Positions 7,379 through 16,007 of a DNA stretch of 64,000 nt are shown here, in pieces. The first letter of the stretch is position 1, and every line of letters starts with the position of its first letter. The stretch is taken from positions 5,084,001-5,148,000 of the forward strand of contig OY970389.1 of the NCBI GenBank assembly GCA_963720235.1, written 5' to 3'. A program made the translations under genes and the position numbers. The DNA comes from JACMLC01 sp963720235 (GTDB lineage: Bacteria; Acidobacteriota; Blastocatellia; Pyrinomonadales; Pyrinomonadaceae). Under the pieces are notes generated by a model. That model had not been told where the DNA came from. It made no database searches and saw only the letters and a list, made by a program, of their open reading frames with translations.

Positions 7379-8080
7379 ATGAGCATGCGCCCCGGCGGCG
7401 AACTGGCAACGCGACCGCTGCATTTTATCTGGATGGCGGATTGTTCCGGCTCGATGGACGTGGACGGGAAAATCCAATCCCTGAACACGGCCATCAAAGA
7501 GGCGATTCCGAATATGCGCATCGTCGCGGACGAGAATCCGAACGCGCAAGTGCTTGTGCGCGCCGTCAGGTTTTCAAGCGGAGCGCAATGGCATGTCTCG
7601 CAGCCGACAGAGGTCGCGGATTTCCGTTGGGAAGATTTGAAAGCAGAGGGCGTCACAGACATGGGCAAAGCTCTCTTGATGGTCGCAGAGCAGTTGCGTA
7701 TTCCGCCGATGACCGACCGCGCTCTTCCGCCAGTGCTCGTGCTTATCTCAGACGGGCAGCCGACCGATGATTACGCGGGCGGCCTCAAGGCTCTGATGGA
7801 CGAGCCCTGGGGACGCAAGGCCGTGCGCATCGCCATCGCCATCGGCGAAGACGCTGACACAGAAGTCCTACAGAAATTCATCGGCAACCCCGAACTAAAA
7901 CCCTTGCAAGCAAACAATCCCGAAGCTTTAGTTAAATACATCAAGTGGGTCTCCACAGCCGTCTTAAAATCCGCTTCCTCTCCGGCCAGTCAAACCTCAG
8001 ACTCCGCGACGCCTGGGATGAACGTGCCTATCCCTGTGCTGCCGGATAGCGGCCCCACGTCGGCTGACGATGTGTGGTAA
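7379..8080 (+). CDS. TerY-like von Willebrand A domain protein
   Basis: 233 residues forming one vWA domain. The metal-ion-dependent adhesion site is intact: D21-C-S23-G-S25, a later Thr in VTDMGKAL, and the Asp in LISDGQPTDDY. The family closest in architecture is TerY, which acts with a PP2C phosphatase and a kinase (the TerY-P triad described in comparative genomics of tellurite/phage-stress systems). Those two partners are the next two genes. A strong AGGAGG at 7363-7368 decides the start at 7379; the ATG at 7385 is also possible. A Ser/Pro-rich C-terminal tail follows the domain. The protein probably nucleates a cytoplasmic phosphorylation complex that controls the upstream injection genes (inference). 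Confidence 0.88.
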   Translation: MSMRPGGELATRPLHFIWMADCSGSMDVDGKIQSLNTAIKEAIPNMRIVADENPNAQVLVRAVRFSSGAQWHVSQPTEVADFRWEDLKAEGVTDMGKALLMVAEQLRIPPMTDRALPPVLVLISDGQPTDDYAGGLKALMDEPWGRKAVRIAIAIGEDADTEVLQKFIGNPELKPLQANNPEALVKYIKWVSTAVLKSASSPASQTSDSATPGMNVPIPVLPDSGPTSADDVW

Positions 8081-8093
8081 GCGAGCTTATCGC

Positions 8094-9050
8094 ATGGCCG
8101 TTGAGCAACACACAGCGCGTTGGCGAGTGGTCGGCAACAGCGTGCGCGGCGCGATGCACGAGCGCGCGGGAATGCCAAATCAAGACGCTATCCACTGGCT
8201 GCCTGAATCGAGCGCAGGACTGCCTTTGATTCTGACAGTCGCGGACGGGCATGGAAGCCACAAATCTTTCCGCAGTGAGACTGGCGCACGCCTTGCCGTA
8301 GAGACAGCCGCACAGGTCATCAGCGATTTTCTGCTCGGACAATCTCAAACCGAAAGTCTCTCCATGACCAAGCGCGCGGCAGAGGAGTGGTTGCCTGCGG
8401 CACTGGCGCGCAGATGGCTCGAAGCAGTCTCGGCGCATCTCGCGGCGCAACCGCTCAACGCAGATGAACTCAAACTCGCGCATAATATTCAAGGCGCATC
8501 CGCGCCAACCGCTTCATCGAATAGCTCTGTGGCCTACGGGACGACCATTCTGGCTGCGGCTGTGGCCGAAGGTTTTATACTTTACCTGCAACTAGGCGAC
8601 GGCGAAATATTGACTGTCTCCAAAGATGGAGAAGTGACGAGACCTCTTTCAAAAGACGAGCGACTCTTCGCCAACGAAACCACCTCGCTCTGTGCGCCGG
8701 ATGCATGGAGAGATTTCAGAGTCTGTTTTCAAGTTGTCTCGAACGCGCCGCCGTCGATCATTCTTCTTTGCACGGACGGCTACTCAAACTCGTTTCATGA
8801 CGAGCAAGGCTTTTTCAAAGTCGGCACAGATATTTTAGATATGATACGAGACGACGGATTGGAGATGGTCAATGAACATCTGGCATCATGGCTCACTGAA
8901 TCAACAAATGCTGGCAGCGGCGATGATGCGACTCTGGGACTCATCTGCTCGGAGGATGTTATTCAACCAACAGCCGCCCGGAAGTCTCGTCCGTCAATCT
9001 CGAAGCGGCGGAGCAAGCAACGTCGTAGATTCAATCAAAGGCGAAGATAG
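8094..9050 (+). CDS. PP2C-family protein phosphatase (TerY-P triad)
   Basis: 318 residues with a PP2C fold: VVGNSVRGAMH..RAGMPNQDA at the N-terminus, D51-G-H-G in the metal-binding loop, LCTDGYSNS, and GDDATLGLI near the C-terminus. Together these supply the Asp residues that hold two metal ions for Ser/Thr dephosphorylation. A basic tail (KRRSKQRRRFNQRRR) closes the protein. The first ATG in frame, at 8070, would overlap the vWA gene by 11 bases; the ATG at 8094 gives a better family-like N-terminus, and neither has a strong ribosome site. It is expected to reverse phosphorylation by the kinase encoded next. Confidence 0.88.
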   Translation: MAVEQHTARWRVVGNSVRGAMHERAGMPNQDAIHWLPESSAGLPLILTVADGHGSHKSFRSETGARLAVETAAQVISDFLLGQSQTESLSMTKRAAEEWLPAALARRWLEAVSAHLAAQPLNADELKLAHNIQGASAPTASSNSSVAYGTTILAAAVAEGFILYLQLGDGEILTVSKDGEVTRPLSKDERLFANETTSLCAPDAWRDFRVCFQVVSNAPPSIILLCTDGYSNSFHDEQGFFKVGTDILDMIRDDGLEMVNEHLASWLTESTNAGSGDDATLGLICSEDVIQPTAARKSRPSISKRRSKQRRRFNQRRR

Positions 9051-9081
9051 GAACGCGCGTGTGTAGCATGAGATGTAACGT

Positions 9082-10401
9082 ATGAGCCAGCTGCTTGAAC
9101 TCGGACAGAAGATTCGCACGGAGTCAACGGGGCTGAGCTGCGAGGTCTTAAAATTTCTCGGCGGCGGCGGACAGGGAGAAGTCTATGCGGCGCGCGTCGG
9201 TGGCAAGCCTGTTGCTCTCAAATGGTATTACGCGGCTTCTGCTACGACCGAGCAACGCACGCGGCTGGAGACGCTCTGCGAGATGGGCGCGCCGAGTGCA
9301 AAATTTCTCTGGCCCGTGGAACTCGCCTCCGCGCAGGGCATCGCAGATTACGGCTATCTCATGCCTCTGCGCGAAGCCAGATACAAAAGCATTGTGGATA
9401 TGATGAAGCGGCGCATCGAGCCAAGCTTTCGCGCGCTGGCGACCGTCGGCCTTGAGCTTTCTCACAGCTTCCTGCAACTTCACGCGCGCGGGCTTTGCTA
9501 TCGCGACATCTCTTTCGGGAATGCTTTTTTTGATCCAGACACCGGCGAAGTCTTAATCTGCGATAACGACAACGTCACGGTTGACAGCCATGCCAAAGGC
9601 GGTGTCTATGGCACGCCGCGCTTTATGGCTCCCGAAATTGTGCGCGGCGATGCTGTGCCGAGTTCGCAGACGGATTTGTTCTCGTTGTCCGTTCTACTTT
9701 TCTACATGTTCATGATGCATCATCCGTTGGAAGGAAAGAAGGAGTTAGAGATTAAGTGCCTCGACTTGCCCGCGATGAAAAAGCTCTACGGCACAGAGCC
9801 GCTCTTCATTTTCGATCCGGTTGATGCGACCAACGCGCCCGACCCTGCTTATCAAAAAAACGCGCTTGTGTTCTGGGCCATCTATCCGAAATTCCTGCGC
9901 GAGATTTTTACCAGAGCCTTTACGGAAGGATTGCGCGACCCTTTGCACGGGCGCGTGCGCGAAAGCAACTGGCGCGCAAGTATGGTGCGCCTGCGCGATT
10001 CGATTATCTACTGCGGCCATTGCAAGGCGGAAAACTTTTATGACGCGGACGCGCGCCAGACCAACGCGAGCGCGCAAGGCTGCTGGTCTTGCAAGCGTGC
10101 GCTGCACACGCCGCCGCGCCTGCGCATCGCGCGTAGCGAAGTCATGCTCAACCACAATGCACAGCTTTTCCCGCATCACGTGGACGACGAACGCAAGTAC
10201 GACTTCACGCAGCCTCTGGCGACCGTCACGCGCCATCCGACAGAGCCGAACATCTGGGGACTCAAAAATCTTTCCCATCAAAATTGGTCTGCCACGAATA
10301 CCAGAGGCGAGGTGAAAGATGTCTTGCCGGGGCGCAGTGTGACACTGGCCGTTGGAACCAGAATCAACTTCGGGCGGGCTGAAGGTGAAATCACATTCTG
10401 A
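9082..10401 (+). CDS. Divergent Ser/Thr protein kinase with zinc ribbon (TerY-P triad)
   Basis: 439 residues. The N-terminal kinase domain has a glycine loop GGGGQGEVY, Lys47 in VALKW, Y140-R-D142 in place of HRD (YRDISFGNAFF, with Asn147), D161-N-D in place of DFG, and MAPEI for the APE motif. Residues about 310-345 contain two C..C pairs (CGHCKAE...GCWSCKRA), a zinc ribbon. The last ~90 residues are beta-rich (NPHTEP..-like IWGLKNLS, LPGRSVTLAVGTRINFG) and look like a degenerate FHA or Ig-like domain. Such kinases are the third member of TerY-P triads. Catalytic residues are mostly kept, so activity is likely despite the altered motifs. Confidence 0.87.
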   Translation: MSQLLELGQKIRTESTGLSCEVLKFLGGGGQGEVYAARVGGKPVALKWYYAASATTEQRTRLETLCEMGAPSAKFLWPVELASAQGIADYGYLMPLREARYKSIVDMMKRRIEPSFRALATVGLELSHSFLQLHARGLCYRDISFGNAFFDPDTGEVLICDNDNVTVDSHAKGGVYGTPRFMAPEIVRGDAVPSSQTDLFSLSVLLFYMFMMHHPLEGKKELEIKCLDLPAMKKLYGTEPLFIFDPVDATNAPDPAYQKNALVFWAIYPKFLREIFTRAFTEGLRDPLHGRVRESNWRASMVRLRDSIIYCGHCKAENFYDADARQTNASAQGCWSCKRALHTPPRLRIARSEVMLNHNAQLFPHHVDDERKYDFTQPLATVTRHPTEPNIWGLKNLSHQNWSATNTRGEVKDVLPGRSVTLAVGTRINFGRAEGEITF

Positions 10402-10410
10402 TGTGCGTTG

Positions 10411-11727
10411 ATGAATGAGCTGGTCAGACACAAGTTACGCGAGATTGTCCAAAAGCACGGCACACAGCCGCTCACAGACCCGCGACTCTGCGAAAGCCTG
10501 CTCAAAGATTATTGCGGCCAGCACAAGAAAGAAATTTTCATCCTCGTCTGCGCCGTACGCGAGCACATTGCCGCAGACCTCCTGACCTCCGCCGACAGCA
10601 TGCCGCAAGAGATGCTGCACGCCTTGCTGATTAAACGTTTGCAGAACAATCTGGCCCTGACCGAAGAGGCTTCCAAGTGGGCCGTCGAAGCCTGGTCACA
10701 CGCGCTCTCCGAATTGCCTTCCGATGAAGCGAAAAAACTTTCTTCTCACAGCTACGAACTTGATGAAGCAAGCTTGCCGTCGAAAGTAAAGGAAGCTCAC
10801 ATCTCCTTCTCAAGTGCGCCGACAAAATTTGAAGGCGAGATTATTGGCAGATGCGAGAAGGCCGTGCGCTCTGTCGCCTGCGCTCCTGATGGCGAGAGCA
10901 TTGTCTGCGGAAGCGATGATGCGACGCTCCGCCTCTGGCATTTTGACACAGGGCGGTTGGAAATAGTTTACAAGTTTGCCGGAGCCATCACCTCTGTCGC
11001 TTTCTCGCCTGACGGCGCATGCGTCGCCGTAGCGAGCGAAGAGAACGCACAAGCTTCGAGCCAACTCATCAGCATCCGCGAGCTTCAAACAGGAGAGATG
11101 ATAGAGCTTGGAGCACCGAGTGGCCGCGCAGCAAAACTCGCTTACTCGCCGGGCGGTCACAGTCTGGCGGTTGCCAGTTCCGAAACGGAAAACAGTCTCC
11201 GCGTCTGGAACTTGCGCACGGGTCACACGCGCGTTTTCAAGAGCGAAGCGAGCGGCCTCTCTTCAATCTCCTTTTCGCCCGTCGCCAAAAGCGTTGTCAC
11301 CGGCGAGAGCAATTTAAACCGCGCAGCCCTTCGCCTTCAACATCTGGACGAAGAGCAACCGCGCATTCTCGGCCACTGCGACCGCCGCATCACCTCTGTC
11401 GCTTTCTCACCCGACGGGAAACATGTCGCTTCCGGTAGCTGGGACGAGACAGTCCGTTTGTGGGATGCGCAGACAGGAAAGATGCGCGTCCTCGGAAAGA
11501 ATTGCTCACGCATCAACTGCATCGCCTTCTCGCGGAACGGCGAACATCTCACAGCCTGTTCTCTGGACGGAAGGATTCGCATCTGGAATGTGCAGACGGC
11601 CAAATCGCGGACTGTCGGAGAATGTCACGGCATCAACTCCATCACTTTTTCGGCAGACGGGAAAAGCATCATCGCCGGAAGCATGGACGGCACGCTTCGT
11701 CTCTGGTCGCTCTCGACAAAGTTGTGA
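10411..11727 (+). CDS. WD40 beta-propeller protein with helical N-terminal domain
   Basis: 438 residues. The first ~130 are alpha-helical with no family I can name (LCESLLKDYCGQHKKEIFILVCAVRE... LALTEEASKWAVEAWSHAL). Then come seven WD40 repeats, each with SxxFSPDG...SxDxTxRLWD/N patterns, for example ITSVAFSPDGKHVASGSWDETVRLWD; repeats 2-4 are the most divergent. Seven blades make a closed propeller used as a protein-binding platform. The start at 10411 lies only 9 bases after the kinase stop, so it belongs to the same transcription unit and likely scaffolds the kinase/phosphatase complex or its substrate (inference). It has no signal peptide. Confidence 0.85.
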   Translation: MNELVRHKLREIVQKHGTQPLTDPRLCESLLKDYCGQHKKEIFILVCAVREHIAADLLTSADSMPQEMLHALLIKRLQNNLALTEEASKWAVEAWSHALSELPSDEAKKLSSHSYELDEASLPSKVKEAHISFSSAPTKFEGEIIGRCEKAVRSVACAPDGESIVCGSDDATLRLWHFDTGRLEIVYKFAGAITSVAFSPDGACVAVASEENAQASSQLISIRELQTGEMIELGAPSGRAAKLAYSPGGHSLAVASSETENSLRVWNLRTGHTRVFKSEASGLSSISFSPVAKSVVTGESNLNRAALRLQHLDEEQPRILGHCDRRITSVAFSPDGKHVASGSWDETVRLWDAQTGKMRVLGKNCSRINCIAFSRNGEHLTACSLDGRIRIWNVQTAKSRTVGECHGINSITFSADGKSIIAGSMDGTLRLWSLSTKL

Positions 11728-11936
11728 AAAAATCCAGGAGAGGAAGCAAATTAATTGACATCAATCCTCACATAGAGTTTCGTGACAATCACTGAGAAAG
11801 CTTGAATTTACAGGCATTGATTAAGAAAATCGTCAGAAAGCATCAAGCTTTTCCAGACTTGATCCATCTTTTAAGTCTTTGACATAAATAAGCTTGGAGT
11901 GCGCATGAGAGTTTAGCGGAAGGTCTTAAGTTAAAC

Positions 11937-11965
11937 TTGACAATGAGGGACTCAGATATTATATT
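11937..11965 (+). promoter_or_regulatory. dnaK promoter (sigma70-type) overlapped by HAIR-like HspR operator
   Basis: TTGACA at 11937-11942 and TATATT at 11960-11965 are 17 bases apart, a near-consensus housekeeping promoter, 101 bases before dnaK. Overlapping the -35 box, bases 11936-11956 read CTTGA(CA)-N7-ACTCA(GA), which keeps CTTGA and ACTCA at the spacing of the HspR operator HAIR (CTTGAGT-N7-ACTCAAG). Because an hspR gene lies at the end of this cluster, autoregulation of dnaK by HspR is a reasonable inference. The rest of 11728-12066 shows a second TTGACA at 11755 without a clear -10 and nothing else I can name. Confidence 0.6.
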
Positions 11966-12066
11966 ATGGCTGTGTTCAAGTCAGGAGCAGAGCAGGCTAT
12001 CAACTCCTTTTAGGGAGTCTTAGGTGGGCGCGTCTGTAAAAGCATATTTTTGGAGAATAAAAAGCA

Positions 12067-13989
12067 ATGAGTAAGATTATAGGCATTGATTTGGGGACGA
12101 CCAATTCCGTTGTCGCAGTGATGGAGGGCGGAGAGCCGACTGTCATCACCAACTCGGAAGGCGGGCGCACGACGCCCTCTGTCGTGGCCTTTACGAAAGA
12201 CGGCAACCGCCTTGTCGGGCAGGTCGCCAAGCGTCAGGCCGTCACCAACCCGGAAAACACTATCTATTCCATCAAGCGTTTTATGGGTCGTCGTTACGAC
12301 GAGGTGACGGAAGAACTCAAACAGGTTCCATACAAGGTGGAGGCCGCAGGGGGCGACGTGCGCGTGCTGGCAGGCGGCAAGCAATACAGCCCGCCGGAAA
12401 TTTCGGCGATGATTCTGCAAAAGATGAAGCAGTCCGCAGAGGACTATTTGGGCCAGAAGGTTGACAAGGCTGTCATCACAGTCCCTGCCTACTTTAACGA
12501 CGCGCAACGTCAGGCGACCAAAGATGCAGGGCGCATCGCAGGGCTCGAAGTGATGCGTATCGTCAACGAGCCGACGGCTGCTGCATTGGCTTACGGCTTG
12601 GATAAGAAGAAGGATGAGACCATCGCTGTCTTTGACTTTGGCGGCGGCACATTCGACATCTCTATCCTCGAAGTCGGCGAAGGCGTCGTCGAAGTTAAAT
12701 CCACAAACGGCGACACGCATCTTGGCGGCGACGACATAGATGAGCGTTTGATGGAATGGATTATCGAAGAGTTCAAGAAAGATCAGGGCATTGACCTCTC
12801 GAACGACAAGATGGCTTTGCAGCGTCTCAAAGAGTCTGCCGAAAAAGCCAAGATAGAGCTTTCGACGGCGATGGAGACGGAGATTAACCTGCCCTTCATC
12901 ACTGCGGATCAGTCTGGGCCAAAGCACTTGGTCATGAAACTGACGCGCGCAAAGTTTGAGCAGTTGATTGAGCAGATTCTGCAACGCTTGAAGTCGCCAG
13001 TCGAGCAGGCCATCAAGGATGCCGGCGTGGATTCAAGTAAAGTTGATGAAGTTGTGCTTGTCGGAGGCTCGACGCGTATTCCGAAAGTGCAGGAGATGGT
13101 CAAAGACCTGTTCGGGAAAGAGCCGAACAAGTCTGTGAACCCGGATGAAGTGGTTGCTGTCGGCGCAGCCGTGCAGGCTGGCGTCCTCTCTGGCGAGAAG
13201 ACAGACATCCTGCTCCTTGATGTGACTCCGCTTTCACTCGGCATCGAAACTTTGGGCGGCGTCTTTACGAAACTCATCGAACGCAACACGACGATTCCGA
13301 CCCGAAAATCGGAAGTCTTCTCGACGGCTTCTGACAATCAGACTTCCGTCGAAGTGCATGTCTTGCAGGGCGAGCGGCAGATGGCTGCGGACAATCGCAC
13401 GCTCGGCAAGTTTCATCTGGTAGGGATTCCGCCAGCGCCGCGCGGGATGCCGCAGATTGAGGTCACCTTTGACATAGACGCCAACGGCATCGTCAACGTC
13501 TCTGCCAAAGACATGGGTACGGGACGTGAGCAGAAGATTACCATCACGGCATCGAGCGGTCTCTCGAAAGATGAGATTGACCGTATGATGCGTGATGCCG
13601 AGTCGCACTCTGCGGACGATGCAAAGAAGAAGGAAGAGATAGAGGCGCGCAATCGTCTTGACGGTCTGACCTATCAGGTCGAGAAGACTTTCAACGAGAA
13701 CCGCGACAAGATGGACAGCGCGGGCGCAACGGAAGTCGAGGCAGCCATTGCGGAAGCGAAGAAGGCGACTGCCGAAGGCGATACTGCGGCGATGAACGCA
13801 GCCTTCGAGCGTTTGCAGACGGCTTCGCACAAACTCGCTGAAGCTCTCTACCAGCAGACGGGCGCAAGCGGCGGCGATGCTACGGGCGAGCAGGCTTCTG
13901 CGGCTGGCGCATCGTCTTCCACGCAGGGCGCGGGCGGCGACGACAATGTGATTGACGCCGAATACGTTGACGTAGACGAGAACAAGTAA
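12067..13989 (+). CDS. dnaK: Molecular chaperone DnaK (Hsp70)
   Basis: 640 residues, the normal length for DnaK. The N-terminal ATPase domain starts GIDLGTTNSVVAVMEGG and has NEPTAAALAYGLD, the phosphate loop FDFGGGTFDIS and VLVGGSTRIP. The substrate-binding domain begins near LLLDVTPLSLGIETLGG, and the lid region ends in an acidic tail (DDNVIDAEYVDVDENK, compare the usual EEV end). It refolds and protects proteins in an ATP cycle driven by DnaJ and normally reset by GrpE; no grpE gene is in this cluster. A GGAG site lies at 12051. It is the first gene of the dnaK-dnaJ-hspR unit. Confidence 0.98.
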   Translation: MSKIIGIDLGTTNSVVAVMEGGEPTVITNSEGGRTTPSVVAFTKDGNRLVGQVAKRQAVTNPENTIYSIKRFMGRRYDEVTEELKQVPYKVEAAGGDVRVLAGGKQYSPPEISAMILQKMKQSAEDYLGQKVDKAVITVPAYFNDAQRQATKDAGRIAGLEVMRIVNEPTAAALAYGLDKKKDETIAVFDFGGGTFDISILEVGEGVVEVKSTNGDTHLGGDDIDERLMEWIIEEFKKDQGIDLSNDKMALQRLKESAEKAKIELSTAMETEINLPFITADQSGPKHLVMKLTRAKFEQLIEQILQRLKSPVEQAIKDAGVDSSKVDEVVLVGGSTRIPKVQEMVKDLFGKEPNKSVNPDEVVAVGAAVQAGVLSGEKTDILLLDVTPLSLGIETLGGVFTKLIERNTTIPTRKSEVFSTASDNQTSVEVHVLQGERQMAADNRTLGKFHLVGIPPAPRGMPQIEVTFDIDANGIVNVSAKDMGTGREQKITITASSGLSKDEIDRMMRDAESHSADDAKKKEEIEARNRLDGLTYQVEKTFNENRDKMDSAGATEVEAAIAEAKKATAEGDTAAMNAAFERLQTASHKLAEALYQQTGASGGDATGEQASAAGASSSTQGAGGDDNVIDAEYVDVDENK

Positions 13990-14000
13990 GAAAAAGTCAG

Positions 14001-14076
14001 GCAGTTTGCAGTGGGCAGTGGGCAGTTAAGAGCGAATTAACTTTACTGCCCACTGCCCACTGCCTGCTGCAAACTG
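14001..14076. repeat. Inverted repeat between dnaK and dnaJ (GTGGGCA tandem arms)
   Basis: Arms 14001-14029 and 14044-14076 are nearly complementary and are themselves built from the tandem word GCAGTGGGCAGTGGGCAGT. The right arm has a 4-base extra piece. The loop is about 14 bases. It would form a strong hairpin between two co-directional genes, without a T-run, so it could weaken rather than stop transcription, or stabilise mRNA ends. Confidence 0.85.
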
Positions 14077-14083
14077 TCTTTCA

Positions 14084-15256
14084 ATGGCAAAAGAAGATTA
14101 TTATCAAGTGCTCGGCGTCAAGCGCGATGCCAAGCCGGAAGAAATCAAGAAGGCTTATCGAAAGCTGGCGCGCAAGTTTCACCCGGATGTGAATCCGGGC
14201 GATAAGTCTGCCGAAGAGCGTTTCAAGAAAATCACGGAGGCGCATGATGTGCTCTCCGATGCCAAGAAACGTTCGGTCTATGATCGCTTCGGGCAATACT
14301 CTGACAACCTTGCGGATGCCGCTGCGCGTGGCGCGACGGGCGGAGGTGGCGCAGGTCGCGGCCCTGCCGGCTTTGACTTTGAAGGCTTTGATTGGGGCAG
14401 CGCATCCGGCGCGGGAAGCAGCAGTGGCGGAGGCAGCAGCTTTCGCGACATCTTCGCAGACCTTTTCGGTGGCGGCAGCAAGGCAGAGCCTGAGCCTCCG
14501 CGCGCACAGCCCAAACGCGGCGCGGATATAGAGATGCCTTTGGCCCTCTCTTTTGAAGAGGCCATCACGGGCATGACAACCAACATCACCGTCAATCGCT
14601 CCGAGCAGTGCTCGCGCTGCAACGGGGCTGGCGACACGGGTGGGCCAGTGGTTGTCTGTCAGACCTGCAAAGGCACTGGACAGGTGCAACGCGCGGGTGG
14701 TCGTTTGAGATTCTCGCAGGAGTGTCCTGATTGCGGCGGGACGGGCCGCAGGCGCACGCCTTGTTCGCTTTGCAAAGGCGCGGGCGTGATGCCAAAGACG
14801 GAGACAGTCAAGCTGCGCATTCCTGCCGGAGTTGATACAGGCTCGCGCGTGCGTATCGCTGGCAAAGGCGAGGGCGGGAGACTTGGCGCGCCGCCGGGCG
14901 ATTTGTTTATCATCACAAACGTCGGTCAGCACAAGTATTTCACGCGCAAGGGCGATAACATTTATGTGACTGTGCCTGTGACTGTGCCGGAGGCTGCGCT
15001 CGGAGCGAAGATAGAAGTCCCGACTGTTGAAGGCAAAGCGCAGTTAAGGATTCCGCCCGGCACGCAATCGGGCCAGAAATTTCGCCTGCGAGAGCGCGGC
15101 GCGCCTTCACTCAGAAACCCAAGCTTGCGCGGCGACCAGTTTGTCGAAGTGAAGATTATGCTGCCCAATGTTATCTCGGAAGAGACGAAAGAACTTCTGC
15201 GCAGCTTCGCGCAAATGAATCCCGAAAACCCGCGCGTGGTGATGGGATTGGAATAG
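14084..15256 (+). CDS. dnaJ: Co-chaperone DnaJ (Hsp40)
   Basis: 390 residues with the full type I order: J domain (YYQVLGVKRDAKPEEIKKAYRKLA.. with HPD in KFHPDVNPGD), a Gly/Phe- and Gly/Ser-rich linker (about 75-140), four zinc-finger repeats (CSRCNGAG, CQTCKGTG, CPDCGGTG, CSLCKGAG), and the C-terminal substrate domains (IPAGVDTGSRVRIAGKGEGG, then a second IPPGTQSGQKFRLRERG). It stimulates ATP hydrolysis by DnaK and delivers clients. It sits 94 bases after dnaK behind an inverted repeat and is followed by hspR, the classical heat-shock arrangement of HspR-regulated bacteria. Confidence 0.97.
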   Translation: MAKEDYYQVLGVKRDAKPEEIKKAYRKLARKFHPDVNPGDKSAEERFKKITEAHDVLSDAKKRSVYDRFGQYSDNLADAAARGATGGGGAGRGPAGFDFEGFDWGSASGAGSSSGGGSSFRDIFADLFGGGSKAEPEPPRAQPKRGADIEMPLALSFEEAITGMTTNITVNRSEQCSRCNGAGDTGGPVVVCQTCKGTGQVQRAGGRLRFSQECPDCGGTGRRRTPCSLCKGAGVMPKTETVKLRIPAGVDTGSRVRIAGKGEGGRLGAPPGDLFIITNVGQHKYFTRKGDNIYVTVPVTVPEAALGAKIEVPTVEGKAQLRIPPGTQSGQKFRLRERGAPSLRNPSLRGDQFVEVKIMLPNVISEETKELLRSFAQMNPENPRVVMGLE

Positions 15257-15260
15257 TTTA

Positions 15261-15328
15261 CAGTTTACAGTTTTTAGTTTTCAGTTCGTGACTGAAGCTA
15301 AAAACTGAAAACTAAAAACTGAAAACTG
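15261..15328. repeat. Inverted repeat between dnaJ and hspR
   Basis: Left arm 15261-15285 and right arm 15304-15328 are complementary and consist of the tandem AT-rich words CAGTTT/TTTTAGTTTTCAGT. The loop is about 18 bases. It has the same architecture as the dnaK-dnaJ repeat but a different sequence. Confidence 0.85.
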
Positions 15329-15332
15329 CTTT

Positions 15333-15734
15333 ATGAAGCGAAAGGTTCGCACATACACAATCAGCGCGGTGGCGACGCAGTACGACATACACCCGCAGAC
15401 TTTGCGTTTGTATGAGCGCGAAGGATTGCTCAAACCATCGCGCTCGGAAGGCAACACGCGGCTCTACACAGAGCCTGACCTCGAAAGATTGGAAGTGATT
15501 CTCTCTTTGACGCGCGACCTCGGCGTAAACTTAGCGGGCGTGGAAATCATTCTCAACATGCGCGAGAAGATGGATGCGATGCAGAGAGAGTTTGAGCGTT
15601 TCTTTGAATACCTGCGCGCGCACGCAGAAGAGTTTTCACATTTTACGGAAACCCCGCCGCCCGAAGCAGGCGCGCTCGTCACCACCACTCGCGCAGCCAC
15701 CTTGCAACGCCGTCGCGCCGGAGGCCAGAGCTAA
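15333..15734 (+). CDS. hspR: MerR-family heat-shock repressor HspR
   Basis: 133 residues. The N-terminal winged helix-turn-helix has the MerR/HspR signature (YTISAVATQYDIHPQTLRLYEREGLLKPSRSEGNTRLYTEPDLERLEVI), followed by a coiled-coil dimerisation helix (MREKMDAMQREFERFFEYLR) and a short disordered tail. No cysteine metal-binding loop is present, as expected for HspR. HspR represses dnaK operons by binding inverted repeats called HAIR and needs DnaK as co-repressor in studied species. A HAIR-like site overlaps the dnaK -35 box here. The gene starts within a few bases of an inverted repeat following dnaJ. Confidence 0.9.
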   Translation: MKRKVRTYTISAVATQYDIHPQTLRLYEREGLLKPSRSEGNTRLYTEPDLERLEVILSLTRDLGVNLAGVEIILNMREKMDAMQREFERFFEYLRAHAEEFSHFTETPPPEAGALVTTTRAATLQRRRAGGQS

Positions 15735-15770
15735 AATCTCAGGTTAACAAAGGCAACGAAAGAATCTCGC

Positions 15771-15858
15771 GCAAAGGTGCTGATGACGCAAAGAAAGCAC
15801 GCAAGATAAAATGCTCTTCAACTCTTTGCGTCTTCTTTGCGCCTTTGCGCCTTTGCGG
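15771..15858. repeat. Imperfect inverted repeat after hspR (TTTGCG words)
   Basis: Left arm with GCGCAAAGG and GACGCAAAGAA faces a right arm with TCTTTGCGTC and TTTGCGCCTTTGCGC. The arms are repetitive in CTTTGCG-type words and imperfectly complementary. It lies between hspR and the TonB-receptor gene. Confidence 0.65.
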
Positions 15859-16007
15859 GAAATTTTCTCTTGTCTCCACACGCGCCTCAGTGATAAAGTT
15901 CGCGCTGCATTAGAGAACCCTCGCACGGATGCCCGCTCATCCCCAAAAAACCTCGCTCACATCAAACACCATCCACACCCCAACAGTCCCTCGCAAGGAG
16001 AAAGGCT

